From: a virus
Length of the DNA: 41,701 nt
Virus record (IMG/VR): IMGVR_UViG_3300036790_000821
Span: 1 to 41,701 of that record
Reading direction: 5' to 3' (one strand)
The notes under the pieces: model-generated
Seen by the model: only the letters and a program-made list of their open reading frames with translations
Database searches by the model: none
What the model was told of the DNA's origin: nothing
In this document: positions 35,001 through 41,701 of the stretch, in pieces
Position numbering within the stretch: the first letter of the stretch is position 1
Layout of the letters: each line of letters begins with the position of its first letter
Program-made: the position numbers and the translations under genes

Positions 35001-35855
35001 AGCGTGGTCCAGAACCTCGCGGTGGGATACGCGAGCTGGACATCGCCAATTTCGATCGGCACGGTCAGCCCGCACGGCTTTTCCACGAGCCAACGAGCGA
35101 TCCTCGCTGGCGTCCAAGGAAACACGGCGGCGAACGGAGACCAGACGATTACCGTAACGGACGCGACCCACTTCACCCTCAACGGCACGAGCGGGAACGG
35201 GAATTACGTCGGCGGCACCGGGACATGCAGCGGCGGCGGGATGGCTTACTATGACGCCTACACGGTGCAAGCCGCCCAGACCGCGCTCGGCCGGTCCCTG
35301 GCCACGTTCTACACCCAGGACGACGATCCGACCGTCAACGGATCGGCCGATGCGAACTTCCTCGCCAGCCTGATCCAGAGCCACATCGATTCCATCCGCA
35401 ACACCGTACTCGCAGCTTACTCCGGCGCGAAGTTCGAGCTGCTCTGGCCGTATGACGTAAACTTCGCGACGTGCTACTACACGCCGGATGTCCCCTACCC
35501 ACAGGGCGGACGCCTGAACCGCGCCGTCAATCTCCCGTCGCAGTATCTGACTCAGGCAGGCTCGGGTCTCGACCGCCTCAAGATGGAGGCGCTGTCCTGG
35601 GGATCAACTTACCGGAACTCGACCAACGCGCAGGCCACGATCACATTTCCGGTGACGACTCCGGGCAGTTGGCCCGTGACCGCGACGGCGTACCTGGTGC
35701 CGTGGTTCAACGGCGGGTGTCCGTGGACGATGGAGTACGTGTGCGCCCTTGACCAGTCGATTCCCCTCGTTTGCTTTTGGGCCTTCGACCACCTCTGCCT
35801 ATTCAGTTGGCCCTTGCCGCTGCGAACGGAAGTCAGCCGTGCGACCTTTCCATAA
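32034..35855 (+). CDS. Large tail-tip or fibre protein, possible glycosidase-like C-terminal part
   Basis: The 1273-residue protein starts at GTG 32034, six bases after the previous stop. The first 420 residues and the middle are beta-rich domains (LPDFSLAGVTLDFDLAITNA and similar). Two related modules at about 885-940 and 1010-1065 share a Gly-(Phe/Tyr) turn and TVTDANHYQL or TVTDATHFTL. The second interrupts what looks like a TIM-barrel-type glycosidase region: LQFGEFLWWFF (about 981) before it and MAYYDAYT after it. The end has a short beta domain and a Trp/Cys-rich tail. The gene ends 16 bases before the integrase stop. Family and activity are uncertain; a role in host surface recognition or polysaccharide cleavage is inference. 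Confidence 0.7.
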   Translation: MPTEAIHKLEPHRTMYLRGFDRRGCAASLNNATASGFTVSGVFSDQADFAVLVLFDADDQFGHLFTTKYLPDFSLAGVTLDFDLAITNAQNPVSRKFQSVPWGALSYITKSETPGTISLLPMATSVTGMAAASQTFTVNGTPALYDRVDLVYLSNIVYDYLVSATLSPGPSTVTFGFFNYLGTGYDHTITIGSNTYSHVQLSTDGSGDIAIALAAAINAANDPNATASVSANNVILTARTNSGASISCSASDGNGPGTLFESQGACPFIAAQLAAQINGTNWAFLNPTIALMATVSGASFTVYAARYGTVNTSGTSVSFASGQNFLGSQAGDPILINNVQYAIASVTSPTSATLTTSAGTQTGVNYLAPTGGRDGNAIELLEMHKTSTAYLTPAGASKLTGGADPSSVHFHIDFTASGIDSLRQAWLTFAPALNYDSGSVNPALVAYQPSTWSAVFSNWTLSDPSSVLPLKIAGPGSVTVGSRDFWASFAGTGWSEQVGFYFRGFAQQSSNPTDHVTITYSCQYTHNLYLGTSLSSASGQLTATLDGVAQPTIDTYADTTSPVSARRLIASSVAPGAHAVVLTVSSGHNSLSTRTSCLFDYLQAAVLTDVQSPATTYPNVNCACDFDTAQTYAIAPTRAFWILSKAGFAGDIDFYSGVFFALKRVRSGGNFHQAVITISAGLSGFNLGSLYGDGDAMFLQVGGNSYGDGLGTAFGAAVYPTDTVDTLAERFVNAINALFVGISAAKTGTGQLTITTLSPVAGFTLFTSYAAGTGANGANPSTGSITFSGDIKAGNEGVWQVDASQSQPLNRAFTDYLADFCAQVNAAGQTMTVSFSQELLAPPDANTAAGAWAQRFANGTQVLTDTGFGSWGSGFVEAVSGSSPITIQQTGHGYITGNTVHISSSTQSGVWAITVTDANHYQLTTLVSGGYTPNVGDATFIDLQTTQCTFNPSTVTPYLAACYLQVAGIMSTAGLTPWLQFGEFLWWFFSVVQNLAVGYASWTSPISIGTVSPHGFSTSQRAILAGVQGNTAANGDQTITVTDATHFTLNGTSGNGNYVGGTGTCSGGGMAYYDAYTVQAAQTALGRSLATFYTQDDDPTVNGSADANFLASLIQSHIDSIRNTVLAAYSGAKFELLWPYDVNFATCYYTPDVPYPQGGRLNRAVNLPSQYLTQAGSGLDRLKMEALSWGSTYRNSTNAQATITFPVTTPGSWPVTATAYLVPWFNGGCPWTMEYVCALDQSIPLVCFWAFDHLCLFSWPLPLRTEVSRATFP

Positions 35856-35873
35856 AAAGGTGTCGGCACCTTA
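35854..35873 (-). terminator. Intrinsic terminator of the minus-strand operon
   Basis: AAGGTG (35857-35862), loop TCGG, CACCTT (35867-35872) is a perfect six-base stem. Reading leftward it is followed by TTTTT then ATGG. It overlaps the stop codon of the integrase and abuts the stop of the plus-strand tail gene. On the plus strand there is no T run, so it should mainly end the integrase transcript. Confidence 0.7.
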
Positions 35874-37124
35874 CGCTGCGTTCTTCTCCGCCGACTCGCG
35901 AGCCTGCGCTCTGGCTTCCTTCGACTGCTGCTTTTCGCGGGCTGTCGCGACGCGTTCCTGAATCGCGCGGGTCAACTCGTCCTGCCTCTGCAACTGAACG
36001 ATTGTGTAGTCGCCCGTCATGCTTACGGTCGCGTGACCCGCGATCTTGCTCGCTTCGATGGCGCTCCCGCCGACTTCCTGCCGCCACGTGATATTGGCCC
36101 GCCTGAATGAATGCAGCCCGAAGCCCTCGAAATCGCACTCGGCGTCCTGCGCCGCGATCTTGAGCGCCTTCCGGACGCCGGAATCCCACATCGGCTTGGT
36201 ACGGTCCTCCTCCTGCGCGAAGATCCAGTCGTTCGGCTGCGTGATTCCCTTCTTGGCGATCCACGCCCTGTACCGGTCGGCCAGCGTGCCCAATGCCAGC
36301 ATCCTCCTGCTGTTCTTGGTCTTCGGCTCGTCCACATCGCCTCGGCAATGGCGTTGCTGAATCTTGACCGTACCGGCGTTCAGGTCCACGTGTTTCAATT
36401 GAAGGCCGACCGCCTCGGAGATGCGTGTCCCGGTTGAGATGCACGTCTCGCAAATCAGCAATTGCGGGTCCACCAGACGCGCAAATACCTCTGCTGTCTC
36501 CTCGTGAGTGAGGATGCGGTCTGGCCGAACGCTCCATTTTCTGCCCAGCTTCACACGCGTCATCGGATTGGCGAATGTCTCGTCAAGGATCTCCCACTCC
36601 TGGGCGCGGGCGAAGATGCCGCTCATGATGTTCCGCAAGTCGATCATCATGTGCCAGGAGGAGCAATTGTGCTGGAGCCAATCGAGAATTTCCTTCGACC
36701 GGAACTCTCCGAGGCGTGTGTCCTTCCATCTCGGCAGGATGTGGTTGTCGAGGCGAGACCGGTATTTCTCACGGGTCGGCGTCGCCAGTTTGACCTTCAG
36801 ATTGTCCACGTAGTCCTTCCGCCACAGCGCGGCCAGTTTGCCGAATATGATCGCGCGTACGTCGACCGGCTGCTGGGCCTGTACAGCCGCGTCGCACCGC
36901 GTCGGCGCAGTGTTCAGTTCCGCTAGGAAGTCGTCCCGTTTCGTCTCTGCCCCCCGCTTCGTGAGCCCATCCTCGCCCTTACTCGGGCCGATCGTGTGGA
37001 ACTTCCGGCTGGTCTTCACCCGGCCATCGGGGAGCATCTCGTCATGCCAGTAGCGAAAGAACCAGTAGGATCCTTTCCGATCCTTCCGCTCGTGCACCTT
37101 GGGGTGCTGAACTCTTCTGTTCAC
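35871..37124 (-). CDS. Tyrosine recombinase (phage integrase)
   Basis: The 417-residue protein is the site-specific integrase of the element. The catalytic set is complete: Arg234 (TGTRISEAVGL), His338-x-x-Arg341 (LHSFRRANI), His364 (GHATVSMT) and nucleophile Tyr373 (GDYT). An N-terminal SAM-like DNA-binding region and an alpha-helical core-binding domain (about 70-190) precede it. The start is set to GTG 37124, because AGGAGG lies seven bases upstream on the minus strand. The frame is open further to 37193 but those residues look leader-like. The last 40 residues are a Lys/Ala/Gln coiled coil. It is the last gene of the minus-strand operon. No attachment site was identified. Confidence 0.95.
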   Translation of the reverse strand: MNRRVQHPKVHERKDRKGSYWFFRYWHDEMLPDGRVKTSRKFHTIGPSKGEDGLTKRGAETKRDDFLAELNTAPTRCDAAVQAQQPVDVRAIIFGKLAALWRKDYVDNLKVKLATPTREKYRSRLDNHILPRWKDTRLGEFRSKEILDWLQHNCSSWHMMIDLRNIMSGIFARAQEWEILDETFANPMTRVKLGRKWSVRPDRILTHEETAEVFARLVDPQLLICETCISTGTRISEAVGLQLKHVDLNAGTVKIQQRHCRGDVDEPKTKNSRRMLALGTLADRYRAWIAKKGITQPNDWIFAQEEDRTKPMWDSGVRKALKIAAQDAECDFEGFGLHSFRRANITWRQEVGGSAIEASKIAGHATVSMTGDYTIVQLQRQDELTRAIQERVATAREKQQSKEARAQARESAEKNAA

Positions 37125-37193
37125 CACTACGCCTCCTGTCAGCGACAGAAGGCTAGCGTCATTCGACAACATAAGCAAGGTCCATAGTTTCAA

Positions 37194-38882
37194 TCAGATG
37201 GAGACAGCCACTGGGGTTTCCCGTTGGCAGATATAGAGGGTTTCCCGCGCCCTGGTTATGCCCACGTAAAAAGTGCGGATCACCGAGTCATGGGGCGCGC
37301 CTTTACGTTGGTATTGGGCGTCTCCAGCCTGGCTAAGATCGGGGAAGAGATAGACGACATCGGCCTGGCCGCCCTTCACGGAGTGAATGGTCCCGACCAC
37401 CACCTGCGGCGTATCGATGATCGCGCGCGGCCCCCAAGCGGCAGCAACGTCTGCGGGAAACTGCACACGACCGCGAACGTCCGTCGTGAGCAGCCGGCGC
37501 CACCAATTGAGGAGCGCGTGGTAGTCGCCGCCGCACGCATCCATCAGCGTCGTGAGGGCACCCGCCTCAAAGATCTCATCGAGTTGCTCCATGGTGGCCG
37601 TCTGCGCCCGATCAAACTCGAGGAGCTTCCCCTTCATTCCGTGCTTCAGGATTCCATGCGAAACTACCCAGTCTGCCCACAGCGCAATATCGCCGTAGGT
37701 CCACCGATGTTGACCGTCACCAAAATCGGGGTGCGCCACCAGCAATGCAAGGATGCGGCTGGCCGTCGAACCTTTCTTGCCAATTCGTAATGGATTCCAA
37801 AAGCCGTTGGACTTCCGGTACGGGTTGTGAAACGGGATACCGCGCTTTCGAAGCGCCGCTACCACGGGATGCAGCATGTAGGAGCACGCCGCCAAGAACA
37901 TCACAGTCTTGCCGTTTTTCAGGTGCTGTTCGGCACTGCTGAGGATAAAATATTCCGGCGACTTATAAGTTCCAGTCGAGATCCGGTGAACAGCGCCCGG
38001 TTCCGGCCGCGCGAGGTAGATTTTCTCCTGGCGTCGAGTGAGCTGCCGGATCAGTTGGTCCGCGAGCCGATGCACGGACTGCGGCACGCGAAACGACTGC
38101 TTGAGGATGATCTTGTGATCGTCCGGTATGTCCGGGTCGAGGATGGCGTCCGGCGAAGCACCCGTGAACGAAAAAATGCACTGGTCGTCATCTCCAGCGA
38201 CGATGAAGTAGTTTGCCCGCTCGCCCCATTTCCGAACTAGCGTCAACTGCATCCGGTTCAGGTCTTGCGCCTCGTCCGCGAAAATCACCGTCGGATTGGT
38301 GGGCGCCACGGGAACATCGTGGAGACACTGCTCGATGAGATCGGTGAAATCCAGAAGGCGTAGATCTCGTTTGTACCGAGTCCATTTGGCTTCGAATTGT
38401 CGTAACGCGAGCGGCCAGTCTTTGATCGGAATCAGCAAACCGCGATAGCGGCTCAACTGCTGCAGGATTTGATCGCCGTCCTTAGATTGTTCGATGGCTT
38501 CTTCGGCGGCCTCACCGTCAAGCTTGCCCTGCCTCTTTGTGGCGGTGAGGCCGAGGCGCGGATTCTCCCGATTCCACTCGTCCACACAGGACTCGGCGAC
38601 CAACGGCGCGCCAAGGGCGTGATAGCAATGCGAATGCAATGTTCCGATCCTGTTCGGATTGATGGGCAAATCGCGGCCTGTCAATTCCGCGGCGGCGGCG
38701 CGGGAGAAGGACGTGACCAACACGGATGCAGGGCCGTACCGATCGACGGCACGTCGGATCTGGCGAGTGAGGTTGGTTGTCTTGCCGGTTCCCGGCGGGC
38801 CAAAGATGCGGTACTCCGATGTGACGCTGTGGTCTTTCTGCCCGATCTCATCGAGCGTGCCAGTAGCTTCTTCATTGCACAT
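37194..38882 (-). CDS. UvrD/Rep-type superfamily 1 helicase
   Basis: The 562-residue protein has the SF1 helicase motif series: Walker A GPPGTGKTT (28-36, Lys34), motif Ia TSFSRAAAAEL, Walker B FADEAQDL, motif III AGDDDQCIFSFTGASPD, motif V TIHSVKGGQADVVYLFPDLS, and motif VI FYVGITRARETLYI. It would unwind DNA during element replication. GGAGG lies six bases before ATG 38882 on the minus strand, which is why this start is chosen over the open frame to 38969. The start overlaps the primase-like gene by 11 bases. It is shorter than host UvrD (about 720 residues), so it is a phage or plasmid-type member. Confidence 0.92.
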   Translation of the reverse strand: MCNEEATGTLDEIGQKDHSVTSEYRIFGPPGTGKTTNLTRQIRRAVDRYGPASVLVTSFSRAAAAELTGRDLPINPNRIGTLHSHCYHALGAPLVAESCVDEWNRENPRLGLTATKRQGKLDGEAAEEAIEQSKDGDQILQQLSRYRGLLIPIKDWPLALRQFEAKWTRYKRDLRLLDFTDLIEQCLHDVPVAPTNPTVIFADEAQDLNRMQLTLVRKWGERANYFIVAGDDDQCIFSFTGASPDAILDPDIPDDHKIILKQSFRVPQSVHRLADQLIRQLTRRQEKIYLARPEPGAVHRISTGTYKSPEYFILSSAEQHLKNGKTVMFLAACSYMLHPVVAALRKRGIPFHNPYRKSNGFWNPLRIGKKGSTASRILALLVAHPDFGDGQHRWTYGDIALWADWVVSHGILKHGMKGKLLEFDRAQTATMEQLDEIFEAGALTTLMDACGGDYHALLNWWRRLLTTDVRGRVQFPADVAAAWGPRAIIDTPQVVVGTIHSVKGGQADVVYLFPDLSQAGDAQYQRKGAPHDSVIRTFYVGITRARETLYICQRETPVAVSI

Positions 38883-40620
38883 TGGTTTCCTCCTTCTGCG
38901 GTGAGTACTCGATTGGATCGAACTGATCCGTCGGCAGCATCCATCGGCTTTGCTCCCTGAAATTCGCACCGCGCACGCGGACGTTTTTTCCGCCCAGCGC
39001 CCCTAGCATCGACGCGACAGCCTTAACAGACAGCGTCTGGAAGGTGGTCTTGTTGATATACATCTGTAAGTCGCTGGCGCAGATTCCAATCTTGCCGTCG
39101 AGCACGATTGGTTTCCGCTGGGTTTGTACGGACTGGCCTTCGAGCGTGTCGATGAAGCCGGTTTCCGACAAGTACTGCGCAACGTACATCCGCGCCGAGC
39201 CTTCCCACTCGGTTTCTTCACCACCCTGCTCGACGATGCAGGCGTCCAGCATCGCTTGCGCCAATTCGTCCCATACCTTGGGCTTAAGCCGCTGAATCAC
39301 CTTCCCGACTTGTCCTGCGATTGCCAGCTTGACGGAGTTCTGCGAGAGCAACTGGCCAACGTTGAGGAATTCGACCTTCCCTTCTTCCAGTTCCATATGG
39401 AAGGTCGGCTCCTTGCCCGTGAATTTCACGAAGCGGCAAATCCGGACACCTAGGATCTGGGAAATCTGCTGACACAGCAACGCCTTGGCGGTCGCCGGGT
39501 CCGGGCTGGCACTATTCCTCGCCCCCGCCGCCTCCGGCGCGCCGTCCGCGCCCTGGGGCGCAGCGTTGCCGGTCGTGGGGCCTGGAGTCGGCGCGCCGGT
39601 CAGAACAGCGGGGGCGTTTAGGCCCTGACTTTGCCGGGACGCCTTGGCGATCGCCCGCTGAAAGTAGTCCAAGCGCGTCCGCGGCTTCTGCCCGTATTGC
39701 CTCCGGTGGTGAATGATCAGATCGACGACCTGCTGGTCACTCAGGCCGGCCTCAGTTCCAAAATTCGCGAGCGCCAAGTCGTATCCCGACTGGCTTTGGT
39801 CCCTCAAGTCGTGACGCTGCCGCAGCCAGGTGTTCTTGAACCGCATGTCCGCAGCCATCCAGCCGTCAAGCATGTCCTGCGGTATCTGCGCGTCGGCATT
39901 GATCACGAGAGGCGTGTCCGTGACGCGTTCGGCCCACTCCTTCGCCGCCTTTTCTTGCGCCTGCAAGTCGGGAATCGCGGTGTCGTCGAGGTACTGTCTG
40001 AAATCGGAGAGGTTGTACCGCCGGTCACTGAACGAGTGGAGGACGACATCCTTCGGGTTGGCGCGGTCCTTGAGATTCTGTGTGCCTGGAATCCTTAGTA
40101 TCCGGGCCAGATCGGAAAGGCGGTCATACGCCCACCCGCGCGACGACGCATTCAAGCATAAAAGCGTGTTCCACCTGGCAACCAGACTTGCGGTGGCCTG
40201 ACGATCGTCGTCGCCATCAAAGAGGTACGGCTCTTTGAAGAGCCACCAGGCGTGGGCGCCGTTGCCAGTGGCGACGACGACGGTCGGCGGCATTGACGCA
40301 GGGATTACGGAGAGCGCGTCAGAAATGGTGGTCGGGAGCGCCTTTTTGCTGTGCGCGTCTGACCGGAGATCGAAGTCAGCCCAGAGCCCACTGATGCCCG
40401 CGATCTCTCCTGAGGCGCAGCGACGCGTGGGACCGTAATCCACTCTGGACAGCCCAACACCAACGTACACGTCCATGTCGCCCGCATCCGAGACGAAGTC
40501 CGCGGCGGCGGCGATATCCCGGTACCAGTGAGACCGTTTGTCGGGAAGTGTCCATAACAGGACGTAAAGCTCTTCCGGCTTGAACTGCCAAAGGAGCTTA
40601 AGGAAATCGAGCGGCGTCAT
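38872..40620 (-). CDS. RepB-type archaeo-eukaryotic primase-like protein
   Basis: The 582-residue protein carries the archaeo-eukaryotic primase signature in its N-terminal 200 residues: LWADFDLR with Asp82 and Asp84, VVATGNGAHAWWLF with His123, and WAYDRLSDLARILRIPGTQN (163-182). These give the catalytic acid pair, the His motif and the RxPGT motif of plasmid RepB-like and phage primases. The middle is helical and Ala/Pro/Gly-linked (about 325-365). The C-terminal 200 residues (FTGKEPTFHMELEEGKVEFL onward) are unassigned and may bind DNA or the helicase. It precedes and overlaps the helicase gene, so the pair is the likely replication core. No DNA polymerase is present in the window. Confidence 0.85.
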   Translation of the reverse strand: MTPLDFLKLLWQFKPEELYVLLWTLPDKRSHWYRDIAAAADFVSDAGDMDVYVGVGLSRVDYGPTRRCASGEIAGISGLWADFDLRSDAHSKKALPTTISDALSVIPASMPPTVVVATGNGAHAWWLFKEPYLFDGDDDRQATASLVARWNTLLCLNASSRGWAYDRLSDLARILRIPGTQNLKDRANPKDVVLHSFSDRRYNLSDFRQYLDDTAIPDLQAQEKAAKEWAERVTDTPLVINADAQIPQDMLDGWMAADMRFKNTWLRQRHDLRDQSQSGYDLALANFGTEAGLSDQQVVDLIIHHRRQYGQKPRTRLDYFQRAIAKASRQSQGLNAPAVLTGAPTPGPTTGNAAPQGADGAPEAAGARNSASPDPATAKALLCQQISQILGVRICRFVKFTGKEPTFHMELEEGKVEFLNVGQLLSQNSVKLAIAGQVGKVIQRLKPKVWDELAQAMLDACIVEQGGEETEWEGSARMYVAQYLSETGFIDTLEGQSVQTQRKPIVLDGKIGICASDLQMYINKTTFQTLSVKAVASMLGALGGKNVRVRGANFREQSRWMLPTDQFDPIEYSPQKEETNVQ

Positions 40621-40641
40621 ATGCAGACAAGTTCCTCGCGA

Positions 40642-41481
40642 TCAAAAGTTCGGCGGCGGTATGTAGTTAGTCCCGCTTAGAACCTCGGTGCCGAATGGTT
40701 TCACTGGTGCCTGGCCAGCGAGTCGCAATGCGACCTCGTGGTAATGCGACAGAAAAAGCTTTACCACCCACCGCTTGGCGCGGGCCTGGACATGTGTCGG
40801 CGGGAGTTTGCCTTGCGAGTACGAAGCGCGCGCCTTGGCATTCCCAGCAAGTCTAGAGCGCGCCAGCTTACTCTGTGCCTGGTCTGCAAACCTTCCGGCC
40901 TGGTTCGCCGCCTCCTCCTGGGTTTGGCGCTGCAGGTACAACCGTCTGTAGAACTCGCCATCGTCTCCGGGCCTTGCAAAGGACTCACCGATCTTTGAGC
41001 AGAGCACCTTGAGATCGGCGTTCCACGGGCTCCGCATTCCCTTCTTCCGTTCCTGCGTGGGGTCGAGGCCGGCGAACCGCCAGATGTGTCCCACGGTTGG
41101 ACAGCGCGCCATATCGATGTGCGCCGCGAGGCCCGCCGCGATTACCGGGTCAATACCCACGCTCTTGGCCCAGCGTGCGATCGGGATCGAGTCGCTCCAC
41201 GCATCCAGCGCCCTTTTGATCTGCTTCTCAGCAGTCGTATTCTGACTCTGGAGCCACGCGATCACGGCATGCGGCTGCTGATTGGTCAGGGAAATCGCGC
41301 GGATCTGATTCCCGGCAACCTTCCGACTTTCCTGCATCGCGTAGTACGTGTTTACGAGATACCGGGCCTCCTTGACGCCCAACGTCGCCGCCGTCCTCAG
41401 CAGATCGCTCTTGATGTGGCGACCTACTGCTGCCGTCTCATCAGGGACTGCGGTAGCAGCCGCCAACTCTCTTCCACGCAT
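40642..41481 (-). CDS. Protein with IS110-transposase C-terminal-like (helix-hairpin-helix) domain
   Basis: The 279-residue protein contains SVGIDPVIAAGLAAHIDMAR and HIWRFAGLDPTQERKKG (about 115-155). This resembles the C-terminal Transposase_20 domain of IS110-family recombinases (a helix-hairpin-helix followed by a Gly-Leu-x-Pro loop). The N-terminal DEDD RuvC-like domain of IS110 is absent. Instead residues 15-75 are helical, with YYAMQESRKVAGNQIRA. The C-terminal third is Gln/Ala/Arg-rich coiled helix plus VVKLFLSHYHEVAL. There are no IS110 ends. It lies in the early operon, 21 bases before the primase gene, so a DNA-binding or recombination role in replication or excision is likely. Function is not established. 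Confidence 0.65.
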   Translation of the reverse strand: MRGRELAAATAVPDETAAVGRHIKSDLLRTAATLGVKEARYLVNTYYAMQESRKVAGNQIRAISLTNQQPHAVIAWLQSQNTTAEKQIKRALDAWSDSIPIARWAKSVGIDPVIAAGLAAHIDMARCPTVGHIWRFAGLDPTQERKKGMRSPWNADLKVLCSKIGESFARPGDDGEFYRRLYLQRQTQEEAANQAGRFADQAQSKLARSRLAGNAKARASYSQGKLPPTHVQARAKRWVVKLFLSHYHEVALRLAGQAPVKPFGTEVLSGTNYIPPPNF

Positions 41482-41485
41482 CGGG

Positions 41486-41701
41486 CTACCGCTGCTCCTG
41501 TCGGCCGCCGCGTCTCGGCAAAGAGCGCAACCAGTCTTCGACGTCTGATCGCAGATATCTGACGGAGGTTCCGATTTTGACGAAGGGGCAGTTCTTCTTC
41601 AAGAGCCTGTCACGGCGGATCGACGCTAAGCTTCGCTTAGTGATTCGGGCGAGATCATGCTCGTCGAGCAGGTCTTCGAGTTCGTTGTGAAGCGCTCCCA
41701 T
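41486..41701 (-). CDS. MerR/AlpA-like HTH protein, probable excisionase
   Basis: The 71-residue protein has the winged HTH of excisionases and AlpA-type regulators: RITKRSLASIRRDRLLKKNC followed by the wing FVKIGTSVRYLRSDVEDWL. It would bend DNA at the attachment site for excision or act as an early-gene activator. It is the first gene seen in the minus-strand operon and stops four bases before the next start. The ATG coincides with the window edge, so promoter and exact start are outside view. Confidence 0.8.
   Translation of the reverse strand: MGALHNELEDLLDEHDLARITKRSLASIRRDRLLKKNCPFVKIGTSVRYLRSDVEDWLRSLPRRGGRQEQR

Overview
The window is a high-GC bacterial segment dominated by one integrated, lambda-like siphovirus element (prophage). 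A long rightward late operon encodes packaging, head and tail proteins (about 2.4 to 35.9 kb). A leftward early operon encodes an excisionase-like HTH protein, an IS110-like protein, a primase-like protein, a UvrD-type helicase and a tyrosine integrase (41.7 down to 35.9 kb). The two operons converge on one hairpin at about 35.86 kb. There are no rRNA or tRNA genes, no CRISPR array and no complete insertion sequence. The style of several proteins (exported tail-fibre-like beta-helix protein, DUF3489 protein, ParB-fused methylase) reminds me of Acidobacteria such as Solibacter. That host guess is inference from memory, not from a marker gene.

Layout. 1-1763: two-gene operon, an unrecognised protein plus an XRE/ImmA-like protein whose zinc motif has lost its first His. 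1764-2488: a small hypothetical gene and a leader with a repeated GTTGTCACCC motif. 2489-4256: ParB-fused DNA methyltransferase, a small ORF without a normal start, and a small membrane protein. 4293-4706 (minus): lysine/alanine-rich DUF3489 protein. 4802-7487: terminase small and large subunits and gpW-like joiner. 7575-8291: Abi-alpha (DUF4393) protein. 8485-15644: zinc-ribbon protein, portal, prohead protease-scaffold-capsid fusion, DUF2190 decoration-type protein, connector proteins, tail tube, presumptive tail chaperone. 15623-16063: zinc-ribbon open frame in the -1 frame of the chaperone. 16266-18127: FRG and DUF262 gene pair. 18285-25310: small tail protein, tape measure, signal-peptide tail-fibre-like protein, distal-tail (gpM-like) protein. 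25617-27237: three-gene cassette of unknown function. 27618-35855: fused gpM/gpL/gpJ-like tail-tip protein and a 1273-residue tail-tip or fibre protein.

How it works together. The minus-strand module would excise, integrate and replicate the element. The plus-strand module builds a virion with a long non-contractile tail, since there is a large tape measure and no sheath gene. Three more A/T-rich inserts (7575-8291, 16266-18127, 25617-27237) lie between otherwise contiguous morphogenesis genes. Two carry domains linked to phage defence or nucleic-acid sensing (Abi-alpha; FRG plus DUF262). The third is unrecognised and is the best candidate here for an undescribed system.

The strongest new structural observation is a well-placed Shine-Dalgarno and in-frame ATG inside the protease-capsid fusion (11005). 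It would give a separate scaffold-capsid product. No endolysin, spanin or convincing holin was recognised.
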